From Micrococcales bacterium (GTDB lineage: Bacteria; Actinomycetota; Actinomycetes; Actinomycetales; Microbacteriaceae), in assembly GCA_947448975.1 (NCBI GenBank), contig CANFPR010000030.1, positions 1-8,724 on the forward strand: 8,724 bases of DNA. The letters run 5' to 3'. Positions within the stretch are counted from its first letter, which is position 1. Every line of letters starts with the position of its first letter. The notes under the pieces are model-generated. The model saw nothing but the letters and a program-made list of their open reading frames with translations. It was not told where the DNA came from and did no database searches. Made by a program: the position numbers and the translations under genes. Below, one piece after another: positions 1 to 6,769 of this stretch.

Positions 1-5
1 AAAAG

Positions 6-18
6 TGTAACGCTCACA
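6..18. promoter_or_regulatory. Imperfect inverted repeat, possible operator upstream of acs
   Basis: The arms TGTAA and TCACA flank a 3-base centre (CGC); TCACA is the complement of TGTGA, so four of five arm positions are symmetric. Read on the minus strand it begins TGTGAGCG, the type of half-site used by LacI-family repressors. It lies about 127 bases before the acs start codon. It could equally belong to the gene beyond the left edge or be chance; only one weak copy is visible. Confidence 0.2.
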
Positions 19-101
19 TAACGCCAGAAAATACACATTTGTACGAAATTTCATGTTTTTTCAGGCAAATAGCAGAAACCTTTTTGTGCCAGAATGAAAA
101 A

Positions 102-121
102 GCACGGCAGCGTCGTCGTGC
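102..121 (+). other. Short stem-loop in the acs 5' leader
   Basis: Positions 102-108 (GCACGGC) pair with 115-121 (GTCGTGC) through seven pairs, one of them G-T, around a six-base loop. No T-run follows, so it is not an intrinsic terminator. It ends nine bases before the purine-rich ribosome site of acs, so if transcribed it would sit in the leader close to the initiation region. A role in translation or mRNA stability is inference only. Confidence 0.35.
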
Positions 122-130
122 CATAGATCG

Positions 131-135
131 AAAGG
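131..135 (+). promoter_or_regulatory. Ribosome binding site of acs
   Basis: AAAGG lies nine bases before the ATG at 145, with a second purine run (GAAGAG) closer to the start. This supports ATG 145 as the acs start. No convincing -35/-10 pair for acs could be picked out in positions 1-130. Confidence 0.5.
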
Positions 136-144
136 TCGAAGAGC

Positions 145-2118
145 ATGTCAGCGTCGGATGCTATCGAGAACCTCGCCCACGATTCGCGTTCTTTTGAACC
201 GAACCCCGAGTTCGCTAAGACTGCGGTGGCGACATCCGAGCTATACGACCAAGCGTCAAACGACCGCATGGCTTTCTGGAAAGCCCAGGCCGAAAAACTT
301 CACTGGCACAAGCCGTTTACCGAGGCACTCGACTGGACCTACGCTCCGTTCGCCCGCTGGTTTGCCGACGGAAAACTCAACGTCGCCTACAACTGCCTAG
401 ATCGCCACGTCGAAGCTGGCATCGGCTCGCGCGTTGCTCTCTACTTTGAAGGTGAACCAGGCGATGAGCAGGTTTACACCTACAGCACATTGCTAGCCGC
501 AGTAAAAAAGGCAGCCAACGCGCTAACCGCTCTAGGTGTTCGCCAGGGCGACCGCGTGGCCATCTACCTGCCGATGATTCCAGAAGCCGTGATCTCGATG
601 CTCGCCGTGGCGCGCATCGGTGCGATTCACTCGGTGATCTTCGGAGGCTTCAGTGCCGATTCGATCGCCTCGAGAATTCAAGACGCACACGCCAAACTGG
701 TTATCACCTCCGATGGCGGCTACCGCAAGGGTAAAGCATCGCCACTCAAGCCTGCGGTTGACGAAGCGCTGCGTGGCAACAACTGCCCCACCGTTGAACA
801 CGTTCTAGTGGTCGAACGCACCGGCGGCGATGTCGACTGGTCTGAAGGCCGCGACATCTGGTGGAAAGACGCCATGCACGCAGCTCACGAGGAGCATGTA
901 GCCGAAGCGTTCGACGCCGAAAACCCGCTGTTCATCCTCTACACCTCGGGAACTACCGGCAAGCCGAAAGGCATTTTGCACACATCCGGCGGCTACCTCA
1001 CTCAGGCCACCTACACTCACCGAAACGTGTTTGACCTCAAGCCAGAAACCGACATCTACTGGTGCACAGCCGACATTGGCTGGATTACCGGCCACTCTTA
1101 CGTCACCTACGGCCCCCTCGCAAACGGTGCTACACAGGTGATTTACGAAGGCACGCCAGACTCCCCTCACCCAGGTCGCTGGTGGGAGATTATTCAAAAG
1201 TACGGCGTCACTCAGCTCTACACCGCGCCAACTGCTATCAGATCGTTCATGAAGCTCGGTCGAGCGATTCCAGACGCCTTCGATCTTCGCTCCTTGCGTC
1301 TGCTTGGCTCGGTTGGTGAATCGATTAACCCTGAGGCATGGATGTGGTACCGAGAGGTTATCGGCGGTAACCGTTGCCCGATTGTCGACACTTGGTGGCA
1401 AACCGAAACCGGTGCAATCATGATCAGCCCACTGCCAGGAGTAACGCACACCAAACCAGGCTCGGCTCAGGTTGCGCTTCCAGGCATCAATGCTCAAGTG
1501 GTCGACGACGAAGGAAACCCGGTTGGAAACGACCACGGCGGCTACCTCACCGTCGCCGAACCTTGGCCTTCGATGCTTCGCGGCATCTGGGGCGACGACG
1601 AGCGCTACGTTGACACCTACTGGTCTCGTTTCGATGGGCAGTACTTTGCAGGTGACGGCGCGAAAAGAGACGAAGATGGCGACATCTGGCTCCTGGGTCG
1701 AGTCGACGACGTTATGAATGTTTCGGGGCACCGACTTTCGACCACCGAGATTGAGTCGGCCCTGGTGTCGCATCACTGGGTTGCCGAAGCTGCCGTGGTT
1801 GGCGCTAAAGACGAGCTAACCGGTCAGGCCGTGGTTGCCTTCGTGATTCTGCGCCAAGACGAAATTGCCGACGCTCCAAACGAGGCCGATCTGGCCAAGG
1901 TTTTGCGCGATCACGTGGCCAAGCAGATTGGGCCAATCGCCAAACCCCGGCAGATTCTTGTAGTTTCTGAGCTGCCGAAGACTCGTTCTGGAAAGATCAT
2001 GCGTCGACTGCTGCGCGACGTTGCCGAAGATCGCCCGATTGGCGATGTAACAACGCTGGCAGACAGCGGCGTGATGGGTGCCATCGGCAACAAGATTGCC
2101 GGCGGCGCTACCGACTAA
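145..2118 (+). CDS. acs: Acetyl-CoA synthetase (acetate--CoA ligase, AMP-forming)
   Basis: This 657-residue protein, the normal length for the family, activates acetate with ATP to acetyl-AMP and then transfers the acetyl group to CoA in the cytosol. The ANL-family landmarks are in order: the phosphate loop YTSGTTGKPKG at 266-276, WWQTETG at 417-423, the AMP-ribose aspartate D504 in YFAGDG, the hinge region LGRVDDVMNVSGHR at 517-530, and the C-terminal PKTRSGK with the adenylation lysine K617. That lysine is the one acetylated by Pat-type acetyltransferases in other bacteria, so similar control is possible. The tryptophan pair at 417-418 and GHSY upstream fit a small acetate pocket rather than a propionate one. 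The start is supported by AAAGG nine bases upstream. The gene is complete and ends with TAA immediately against the stop codon of the opposing RidA gene, with no room for a terminator. Confidence 0.97.
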   Translation: MSASDAIENLAHDSRSFEPNPEFAKTAVATSELYDQASNDRMAFWKAQAEKLHWHKPFTEALDWTYAPFARWFADGKLNVAYNCLDRHVEAGIGSRVALYFEGEPGDEQVYTYSTLLAAVKKAANALTALGVRQGDRVAIYLPMIPEAVISMLAVARIGAIHSVIFGGFSADSIASRIQDAHAKLVITSDGGYRKGKASPLKPAVDEALRGNNCPTVEHVLVVERTGGDVDWSEGRDIWWKDAMHAAHEEHVAEAFDAENPLFILYTSGTTGKPKGILHTSGGYLTQATYTHRNVFDLKPETDIYWCTADIGWITGHSYVTYGPLANGATQVIYEGTPDSPHPGRWWEIIQKYGVTQLYTAPTAIRSFMKLGRAIPDAFDLRSLRLLGSVGESINPEAWMWYREVIGGNRCPIVDTWWQTETGAIMISPLPGVTHTKPGSAQVALPGINAQVVDDEGNPVGNDHGGYLTVAEPWPSMLRGIWGDDERYVDTYWSRFDGQYFAGDGAKRDEDGDIWLLGRVDDVMNVSGHRLSTTEIESALVSHHWVAEAAVVGAKDELTGQAVVAFVILRQDEIADAPNEADLAKVLRDHVAKQIGPIAKPRQILVVSELPKTRSGKIMRRLLRDVAEDRPIGDVTTLADSGVMGAIGNKIAGGATD

Positions 2119-2580
2119 CTACTCGAATTCGACAATCAGCTCAAGTTCAACTGGTGAGTCGAGGGGTAGCACCGGCACACCTACAGCCGAGCGCGCGTGC
2201 GCACCGGCATCGCCGAAAACTTCACCCAGAAACTCGGATGCACCGTTGACCACACCGGGTTGCCCGGTGAATTCTGGGGTTGAAGCAACGAAAGCAACAA
2301 CCTTCACAATTCGAGTGATGCGGTCGAGGTCGCCAATGACCGACTTGACTGCCGCGAGCGCATTGAGAGCACATTGGCGTGCATAGGTTTTGGCGTCGTC
2401 GGCGTTAACCGAAGCACCGAGCTTGCCGGTTTCGGGTAGCGAGCCCGAAACAAAAGGCAGTTGGCCCGAAGTGAAAACTAGATTTCCGCTGATAACAGCA
2501 GGCACATAGGCCGCAACCGGCTTGGCAAGCTCGGGTAACGGGCTGCCGAGTTCGATGAGGCGCGATTCGACGCGTGACAC
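2119..2580 (-). CDS. RidA-family (YjgF/YER057c/UK114) protein
   Basis: This 153-residue protein belongs to the RidA/YjgF superfamily, whose best-known members hydrolyse reactive enamine/imine intermediates released by PLP enzymes. The family features are FTSGQLPF at 36-43, NALAAVKSVIGDLDRI at about 73-88, and a C-terminal HARSAVGVPVLP...VELELIVEF. R130 and E145 align with the substrate-binding arginine and the conserved glutamate of E. coli RidA, so deaminase activity is plausible. It is about 25 residues longer than E. coli RidA, like the longer actinobacterial subgroup (Rv3678c type). The GTG start at 2580 overlaps the stop of the upstream small gene in TAGTG; AGGCAGG lies seven bases upstream. 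Longer in-frame readings run through the small gene in the wrong frame and lack family similarity. The physiological substrate is unknown. Confidence 0.88.
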   Translation of the reverse strand: MSRVESRLIELGSPLPELAKPVAAYVPAVISGNLVFTSGQLPFVSGSLPETGKLGASVNADDAKTYARQCALNALAAVKSVIGDLDRITRIVKVVAFVASTPEFTGQPGVVNGASEFLGEVFGDAGAHARSAVGVPVLPLDSPVELELIVEFE

Positions 2581-2732
2581 TAAGCGACCTGCCTCTTCAT
2601 GAAGGCAACTAGACCGCCGTTTGGCACCGACTCGACTGAGACCAACTCCCAACCGTCGACGCCCCAGGCGTTCAAAATGGCAGCTTCTTTGTGCAAAAGA
2701 ATTGGAACCGTGGCGTACTCCCACTTGGTCAT
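2580..2732 (-). CDS. Small DUF4177-like protein (50 aa)
   Basis: This is a very short protein starting MTKWEYATVP and containing DGWELVSV at 26-33, then a glycine turn and AFMKR near the end. The WEY...GWELV...KR pattern is that of DUF4177 proteins, predicted small beta-rich cytosolic proteins of unknown function. ATG 2732 is preceded by GAGAGGAAA at good spacing on the minus strand, which argues for this start rather than the longer in-frame reading that enters the divergent PBP gene. Its stop codon shares one base with the GTG of the RidA gene, so the two are almost certainly co-transcribed and translationally coupled. A matching pair (Rv3678A and Rv3678c) exists in Mycobacterium tuberculosis as I recall it, which suggests a long-standing functional link. 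No function is known. Confidence 0.85.
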   Translation of the reverse strand: MTKWEYATVPILLHKEAAILNAWGVDGWELVSVESVPNGGLVAFMKRQVA

Positions 2733-2759
2733 TTTCGGTTTCCTCTCAAAGTAGTCGGG

Positions 2760-2765
2760 TAACCT
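2760..2765 (+). promoter_or_regulatory. Probable -10 element of a leaderless PBP promoter
   Basis: TAACCT fits the actinobacterial TANNNT -10 pattern and ends seven bases before the ATG at 2773, so transcription would start at or next to the A of the start codon. No Shine-Dalgarno sequence is visible before that ATG, which is what a leaderless message would show. The -35 position (about 2737-2742) has no good TTGACA match. TAGAGT at 2765-2770 is too close to the ATG to serve this start. Confidence 0.5.
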
Positions 2766-2772
2766 AGAGTCT

Positions 2773-5283
2773 ATGTCTAGACGTGAAGGGCAACAGTCCG
2801 GCTTCGCAGGAATCCTGAAGTTTTCGGGGCTTTCGGCAATTGCCGGTGTTTTGTTCATGGCGCTTCTCGCACCAGCCCTCCTAATCGGTAGCTTTGCGGT
2901 TACCACCGGCATCTCGGTTTTCGAGAACCTCCCCGACTGGATCAAGCCGGTAAACGCCTCACAGGCATCCACTCTCTACGCCACCAACGATGCGGGCAAG
3001 CCCGTTAAGGTGGCTACTTTTTATCACGAGAACCGCGTTTCGGTTGATTACACAGACATCTCTTCAAACTTCGTCAATGCCGTGGTTGCAACCGAAGACC
3101 CGCGTTTTTGGAGCCACGCCGGCGTCGACATCCTGTCGTTGATTCGCGCCAGCCTCACCAGTGCTGCGTCTCTTGGCAACGGCCCGGGTGGTTCAACCGT
3201 CACCATGCAGTTCGTCAAGAACAACCTGATTGAGGCAGCCGTATTGGCTGGTGATCAGGAGGCAGCCGACGCGGCTCGCTACCCCAGTTTCGATAGAAAA
3301 CTTAAAGAAATCCGTTTGGCCATCTCGCTTGAACAGCACTACTCGAAGCAAGAGATCTTTGCCGGATACGCGAACCTTTCGTTCTTCGGCGGGCAAATCA
3401 ACGGCATCGAAGCAGCCTCCAACTATTACTTCGGAACTTCGGCGAAGAAACTGACCATCGGCCAGGCTGCGTTGCTGGCAGCGATGCTTAAATCGCCAAA
3501 CGACTACCGCCCAGATGTTGCCGAGAACCTGGAACGCGCCAAGAACCGCCGCGACTACGTGATCAACAACATGAGAGACGCCGGTTACATCACCAGTTCT
3601 GAGGCCGATGCCGCCAAGGCCGAGCCAATCAAGGTGCACCTCACCCACACCCCGAGCGGTTGTGAAGCGAACCAGACTTACGCCTTCTTCTGCGACTACG
3701 TGGTGTGGACGATTAGAAATAACCCTGAATTCGGCCCAACCCCAGAAGACCGTGAGCTTCTGCTTCGCCGCGGTGGCCTCGAGATTTACACATCGATGAA
3801 CCTCAAGATTCAGAAGGCGGCAGATTCTGCTACCAAGAAGTGGGTTCCGCCTAGCGACGCAAGCCAAATCGGTTCGGCGTCGGTCTCGGTTCAGGTTGGT
3901 ACCGGGCGAGTTTTGGCCATGGCCGAAAACCGCGTGTTCGACCAAACCGGCAGCTCGGAGCTTGGCCACACATCGGTGAACTACGCAACCGACAAAAACT
4001 ACGGTGGTTCTTCGGGTTTCCAAACCGGTTCGACCTACAAGCTCTTCACTCTGGGTGCTTGGTTGAACGCCGGTTACAAGCTCCTCGACCATGTCGATGG
4101 TCGCGTTCGTCAGTGGGATGCCTCCGACTTCCGTGCACGTTGCGGAAACGTTGCTACCGCTTGGTCACCCAACAACATTTCTAAAGAGCCAGAAGACCTA
4201 ACGGTGGTTCAGGCCACAGCGCTTTCGGTGAACACCGCGTTTGCCGATATGGCCCACCAACTTGATCTATGCGACATCAGAGATGTGGCTCAGTCGTTTG
4301 GTGTGCACCGTGCCGATGGCAATGAACTGCAGTACGTGCCATCCTCGATTCTTGGTATTAACGAAATCGCGCCAATCACCATGGCTGCAGCGATTGCCGG
4401 CATTTCGAACCAAGGAATGTTCTGTACCCCGGTAGTTATCGACCGAGTTGTTGTGCGTTCCACTAAAGCCGAGATGGCTATTCCAAAAACCAAGTGCACC
4501 CAGGCGGTAACGCCCGAAGTTTCTGCAGGCATGCTCTACGCGATGAAGCGCGTTCTCGCCGGCGGAACCGGTGGCGCGTCGAACACCGGCGATGGCGTAA
4601 TGCTTGCCGGTAAGACTGGTACAACCGACTCGGGTGTTCACACTTGGATGACCGGAACCAGCACTGCCGTCGCAACTGCAACCTGGGTTGGTAACGTCTC
4701 GGGCAACAAGTCGCTCTCTAGAATTTCGCTGAATGGAAAAGCAGGCAACACCGTTCGCCACGACATCTGGCGCAGCATCATGCAGGTGGCAAACAAGCAG
4801 TACGCAACTAGCACCTTCCCCAACCCACCGCAGGCCATGATCGACGCAACCATGATTGTCGTTCCGGCGGTAGGTGGAGCATTGCCAGACAATGCGGCAG
4901 AGAGCATCAAAGTAGCCGACCTTAACGCCGCAATCGTAGTCAAGAAGGTGGCCTCATCTCAGCCGGCCGGCACGGTTGCCTACACCCGCCCATCGGCTGG
5001 CCAGGTTATTCCTCGCGGCAGCCAGGTGAAGATCTTTATTAGCTCGGGCGGTAAAACCAAGATTCCGTCGGCAGGCGTGGTTGGCGAAACCCCAGACACT
5101 GCGATCTCCACTCTGACGGCACTCGGATTCTCGGCGGTGGCAGCACCTCAGCCATCGCAATCGCAGCTCTTCCAACACAGCGCCACCATCCCTCAAGGTC
5201 GCGTCATCGGCACCCTGCCTGCGGTCGGCTCGGCTGCAACCCTCACCGGTGCAATCCTGCTCATCATTTCGAGTGGTCCGTAG
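2773..5283 (+). CDS. ponA: Class A penicillin-binding protein (bifunctional glycosyltransferase/transpeptidase) with PASTA domains
   Basis: This 836-residue protein polymerises lipid II and crosslinks peptidoglycan outside the membrane. Domains in order: short cytosolic tail; one membrane segment at about 16-44; GT51 glycosyltransferase with E108 in EDPRFWSHAG, GGSTVTMQ at 139-146 and RKLKE at 175-179; transpeptidase with S420-T-Y-K423, S485-V-N487 and K614-T-G-T; then two C-terminal PASTA-like repeats at about 705-760 and 763-836. All catalytic residues are present. Six extracytoplasmic cysteines (297, 307, 457, 500, 551, 575) could form three disulfides. The GT51 motif has TMQ where most class A enzymes have TQQ. 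The architecture and the phosphoesterase neighbour resemble mycobacterial PonA2 (Rv3682). The start at ATG 2773 is probably leaderless. The gene is complete, and the phosphoesterase follows after 5 bp. Confidence 0.95.
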   Translation: MSRREGQQSGFAGILKFSGLSAIAGVLFMALLAPALLIGSFAVTTGISVFENLPDWIKPVNASQASTLYATNDAGKPVKVATFYHENRVSVDYTDISSNFVNAVVATEDPRFWSHAGVDILSLIRASLTSAASLGNGPGGSTVTMQFVKNNLIEAAVLAGDQEAADAARYPSFDRKLKEIRLAISLEQHYSKQEIFAGYANLSFFGGQINGIEAASNYYFGTSAKKLTIGQAALLAAMLKSPNDYRPDVAENLERAKNRRDYVINNMRDAGYITSSEADAAKAEPIKVHLTHTPSGCEANQTYAFFCDYVVWTIRNNPEFGPTPEDRELLLRRGGLEIYTSMNLKIQKAADSATKKWVPPSDASQIGSASVSVQVGTGRVLAMAENRVFDQTGSSELGHTSVNYATDKNYGGSSGFQTGSTYKLFTLGAWLNAGYKLLDHVDGRVRQWDASDFRARCGNVATAWSPNNISKEPEDLTVVQATALSVNTAFADMAHQLDLCDIRDVAQSFGVHRADGNELQYVPSSILGINEIAPITMAAAIAGISNQGMFCTPVVIDRVVVRSTKAEMAIPKTKCTQAVTPEVSAGMLYAMKRVLAGGTGGASNTGDGVMLAGKTGTTDSGVHTWMTGTSTAVATATWVGNVSGNKSLSRISLNGKAGNTVRHDIWRSIMQVANKQYATSTFPNPPQAMIDATMIVVPAVGGALPDNAAESIKVADLNAAIVVKKVASSQPAGTVAYTRPSAGQVIPRGSQVKIFISSGGKTKIPSAGVVGETPDTAISTLTALGFSAVAAPQPSQSQLFQHSATIPQGRVIGTLPAVGSAATLTGAILLIISSGP

Positions 5284-5288
5284 TTCTA

Positions 5289-6185
5289 ATGTTCTGGCTT
5301 TGGCTAATCCTCTGGGTTGCCGCGGGTTGCGCCATCTGGGGCATTTTTATCGAGCGCCACCTTTACCGCGTTCGTGAGGCCGAAATCACCGATGCGCTGC
5401 CAGCCGGTGCCGCGCCTATCCGTGTGCTTCACATCAGCGACATTCACTTGGCACCTTGGCAAAAACGCAAAGCGCGCTGGGTTGCAGGGCTCACCCGCCT
5501 CAACCCCGACCTAGTGGTAAACACCGGCGATAACCTCAGCCACCGAGACGTCATCGACGATGCAATCTCCATGCTTGCTCCCCTACAGAAGTTTGCGGGA
5601 GTCTTCGTTCACGGCTCAAACGACTACCACGCGCCAACTCTGCGCAACCCACTCGCGTATCTTTTCTCTCCGTCAACCCCCGAGAACGGCACGCCGCTAG
5701 ACACGGCAAAGTTCACGGATGCCCTGCAGCGTGGCGGTTGGCTAAACCTCAACAACCGCAGCGGCACACTAACCGTCAACGGTTCGCGAGTGGGTTTCAT
5801 CGGGCTTGATGATCCGCACGATGGGCTTGGTGATCTCGCGAGCCTGCCGGGCCAGGCATTTGATGTGGCCAAGAGCGATGTGGTCATTGGCGTAACTCAC
5901 GCGCCTTACCTAAACGTCATTGAGGCGATGACCGTGAACAACGCTGGCGTCATTTTTGCAGGGCATACGCACGGCGGCCAGGTTTGCCTGCCAATCAAGG
6001 GTGCCCTGGTCACCAACTGCGACCTTCCGGCTCGCTATGCCAAGGGTTTGAGCGGTTGGAACTTCGGCGGCAAGCGCTCGGTTCTCAATGTTTGCGCGGG
6101 GTTGGGTACTTCGATTTTTGCGCCGGTGAGATTTTTCTGTCTGCCCGAGGTTCGGTTGGTAACGTTGCTACCGCGTAAGCAGTAA
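5289..6185 (+). CDS. Membrane-anchored metallophosphoesterase (calcineurin-like)
   Basis: This 298-residue protein carries an N-terminal membrane anchor (about 2-20, rich in W, L and I) and then a calcineurin-like phosphoesterase domain. Visible metal-site motifs are D51-I-H53, G80-D81-N82, G109-S-N-D112-Y-H, H204 in VTHAP, and G225-H226-T-H228-G. The usual GNHD/E is replaced by GSND, so the Asn/His positions differ from the textbook site; as I recall it, actinobacterial relatives such as Rv3683 share this. Which face of the membrane the domain is on cannot be settled here. It starts 5 bp after the PBP stop with no clear Shine-Dalgarno, suggesting coupling to PBP translation and a link to the cell envelope. 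The substrate is unknown; a lipid or cell-wall phosphoester is a guess from context. The end lies 14 bp from the converging lipoprotein gene. Confidence 0.9.
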   Translation: MFWLWLILWVAAGCAIWGIFIERHLYRVREAEITDALPAGAAPIRVLHISDIHLAPWQKRKARWVAGLTRLNPDLVVNTGDNLSHRDVIDDAISMLAPLQKFAGVFVHGSNDYHAPTLRNPLAYLFSPSTPENGTPLDTAKFTDALQRGGWLNLNNRSGTLTVNGSRVGFIGLDDPHDGLGDLASLPGQAFDVAKSDVVIGVTHAPYLNVIEAMTVNNAGVIFAGHTHGGQVCLPIKGALVTNCDLPARYAKGLSGWNFGGKRSVLNVCAGLGTSIFAPVRFFCLPEVRLVTLLPRKQ

Positions 6186-6199
6186 CGAACCCCTCAAAG

Positions 6200-6757
6200 C
6201 TAGTGAACGGCCCAGATTTCAGGGCCAAGGGCAATGTAGTTGCCGGCCTCATTGTCGCAGCGAACGTTTAGCTGATCAACCCAACAGGTGATTCCGTTCA
6301 CCGAAATCTTTTCGCGGTCGTTGAGAGTCTTAGCGCCAACAGGGTCTGCATAAGAACCTCCGGCACAAGGCATGTCGGCGGTTGGTGAACCCGAAGGTGC
6401 CTGAGCCCAGAGCCTCATTTGGTAGCCATACGAGTAGTCGCAGGTGTCAGGAATCGGAATCGGCGCGTACTGAGCCGAGGCTTCCATCTGCTCGCAAACC
6501 GAGAAGTTGCTCTCGTAGTTGATGGTGCACCAAACCGGACCTTCGCCAACTCGGAAGGTGTATTCGCCGTATCCGGTGTCGAAGTTTGCCGGATCCATCA
6601 GCGCTGCGTCGGCAGGTGCGGCATCGGGAATTAGAGCAGGGTCGATTGTTGGCATCGGAGCCCCACTTTTGGTCGGGCTAGCATTTGAATCCCCCGAGCA
6701 ACCGCTGAGCGCCGAAACCAAGGTGAGTGCCGCTACGGCCACCAAAAGTTTGCGCAT
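6200..6757 (-). CDS. Putative secreted lipoprotein with six ectodomain cysteines, unknown function
   Basis: I do not recognise a named family. This 185-residue protein begins with a typical lipoprotein signal: MRK, a hydrophobic stretch at 4-17 and the lipobox LSGC with C20 as the lipidated cysteine. A Ser/Thr/Pro/Ala-rich linker follows (about 21-55). The mature domain holds six cysteines in three close pairs, in VWC...SVC, DTC...MPC and ITC...VRC. The first and last pairs look related (C, eight to ten residues, C, both with an aromatic residue beside the first Cys and followed by an acidic residue or Asn), so an internal duplication is possible. The protein would be anchored on the outer face of the membrane. 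ATG 6757 is preferred over the in-frame ATG at 6826 because it puts the signal peptide at the N terminus and has a fitting -10 element just upstream. It converges on the phosphoesterase gene. Confidence 0.8.
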   Translation of the reverse strand: MRKLLVAVAALTLVSALSGCSGDSNASPTKSGAPMPTIDPALIPDAAPADAALMDPANFDTGYGEYTFRVGEGPVWCTINYESNFSVCEQMEASAQYAPIPIPDTCDYSYGYQMRLWAQAPSGSPTADMPCAGGSYADPVGAKTLNDREKISVNGITCWVDQLNVRCDNEAGNYIALGPEIWAVH

Positions 6758-6763
6758 ACTCCC

Positions 6764-6769
6764 AAGATA
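6764..6769 (-). promoter_or_regulatory. Probable -10 element of a leaderless lipoprotein promoter
   Basis: On the minus strand TATCTT fits TANNNT and ends six bases before ATG 6757. The only Shine-Dalgarno-like run (GGGAG) is almost touching the ATG, too close to work normally. Both facts suggest transcription starts at the start codon. No clear -35 was seen. This promoter would lie in the 92 bp gap after asd, allowing the lipoprotein its own transcript. Confidence 0.45.

Noticed and set aside
51..269. 72-codon minus-strand frame over the acs leader
   Set aside because: It overlaps the acs start and its conserved N terminus, and shows no family features.
805..1776. 323-codon open frame antisense to acs
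   Set aside because: It lies wholly within a clear acs gene, has no recognisable domain, and is the expected shadow of a gene with strong codon bias.
2581..2724. N-terminal extension of the RidA protein to an ATG at 2724
   Set aside because: The extra 48 residues overlap the DUF4177-like gene in another frame, are Arg/Ser/Cys-rich, and have no RidA similarity; GTG 2580 fits better.
2733..2972. N-terminal extension of the DUF4177-like protein to 2972
   Set aside because: It would run antisense into the PBP gene; ATG 2732 has a good ribosome site and gives the family's usual N terminus.
3193..4092. 299-codon open frame antisense to the PBP gene
   Set aside because: It is fully inside the PBP gene and covers conserved GT51 and transpeptidase codons; the composition is rich in R, V and H, as in antisense shadows.
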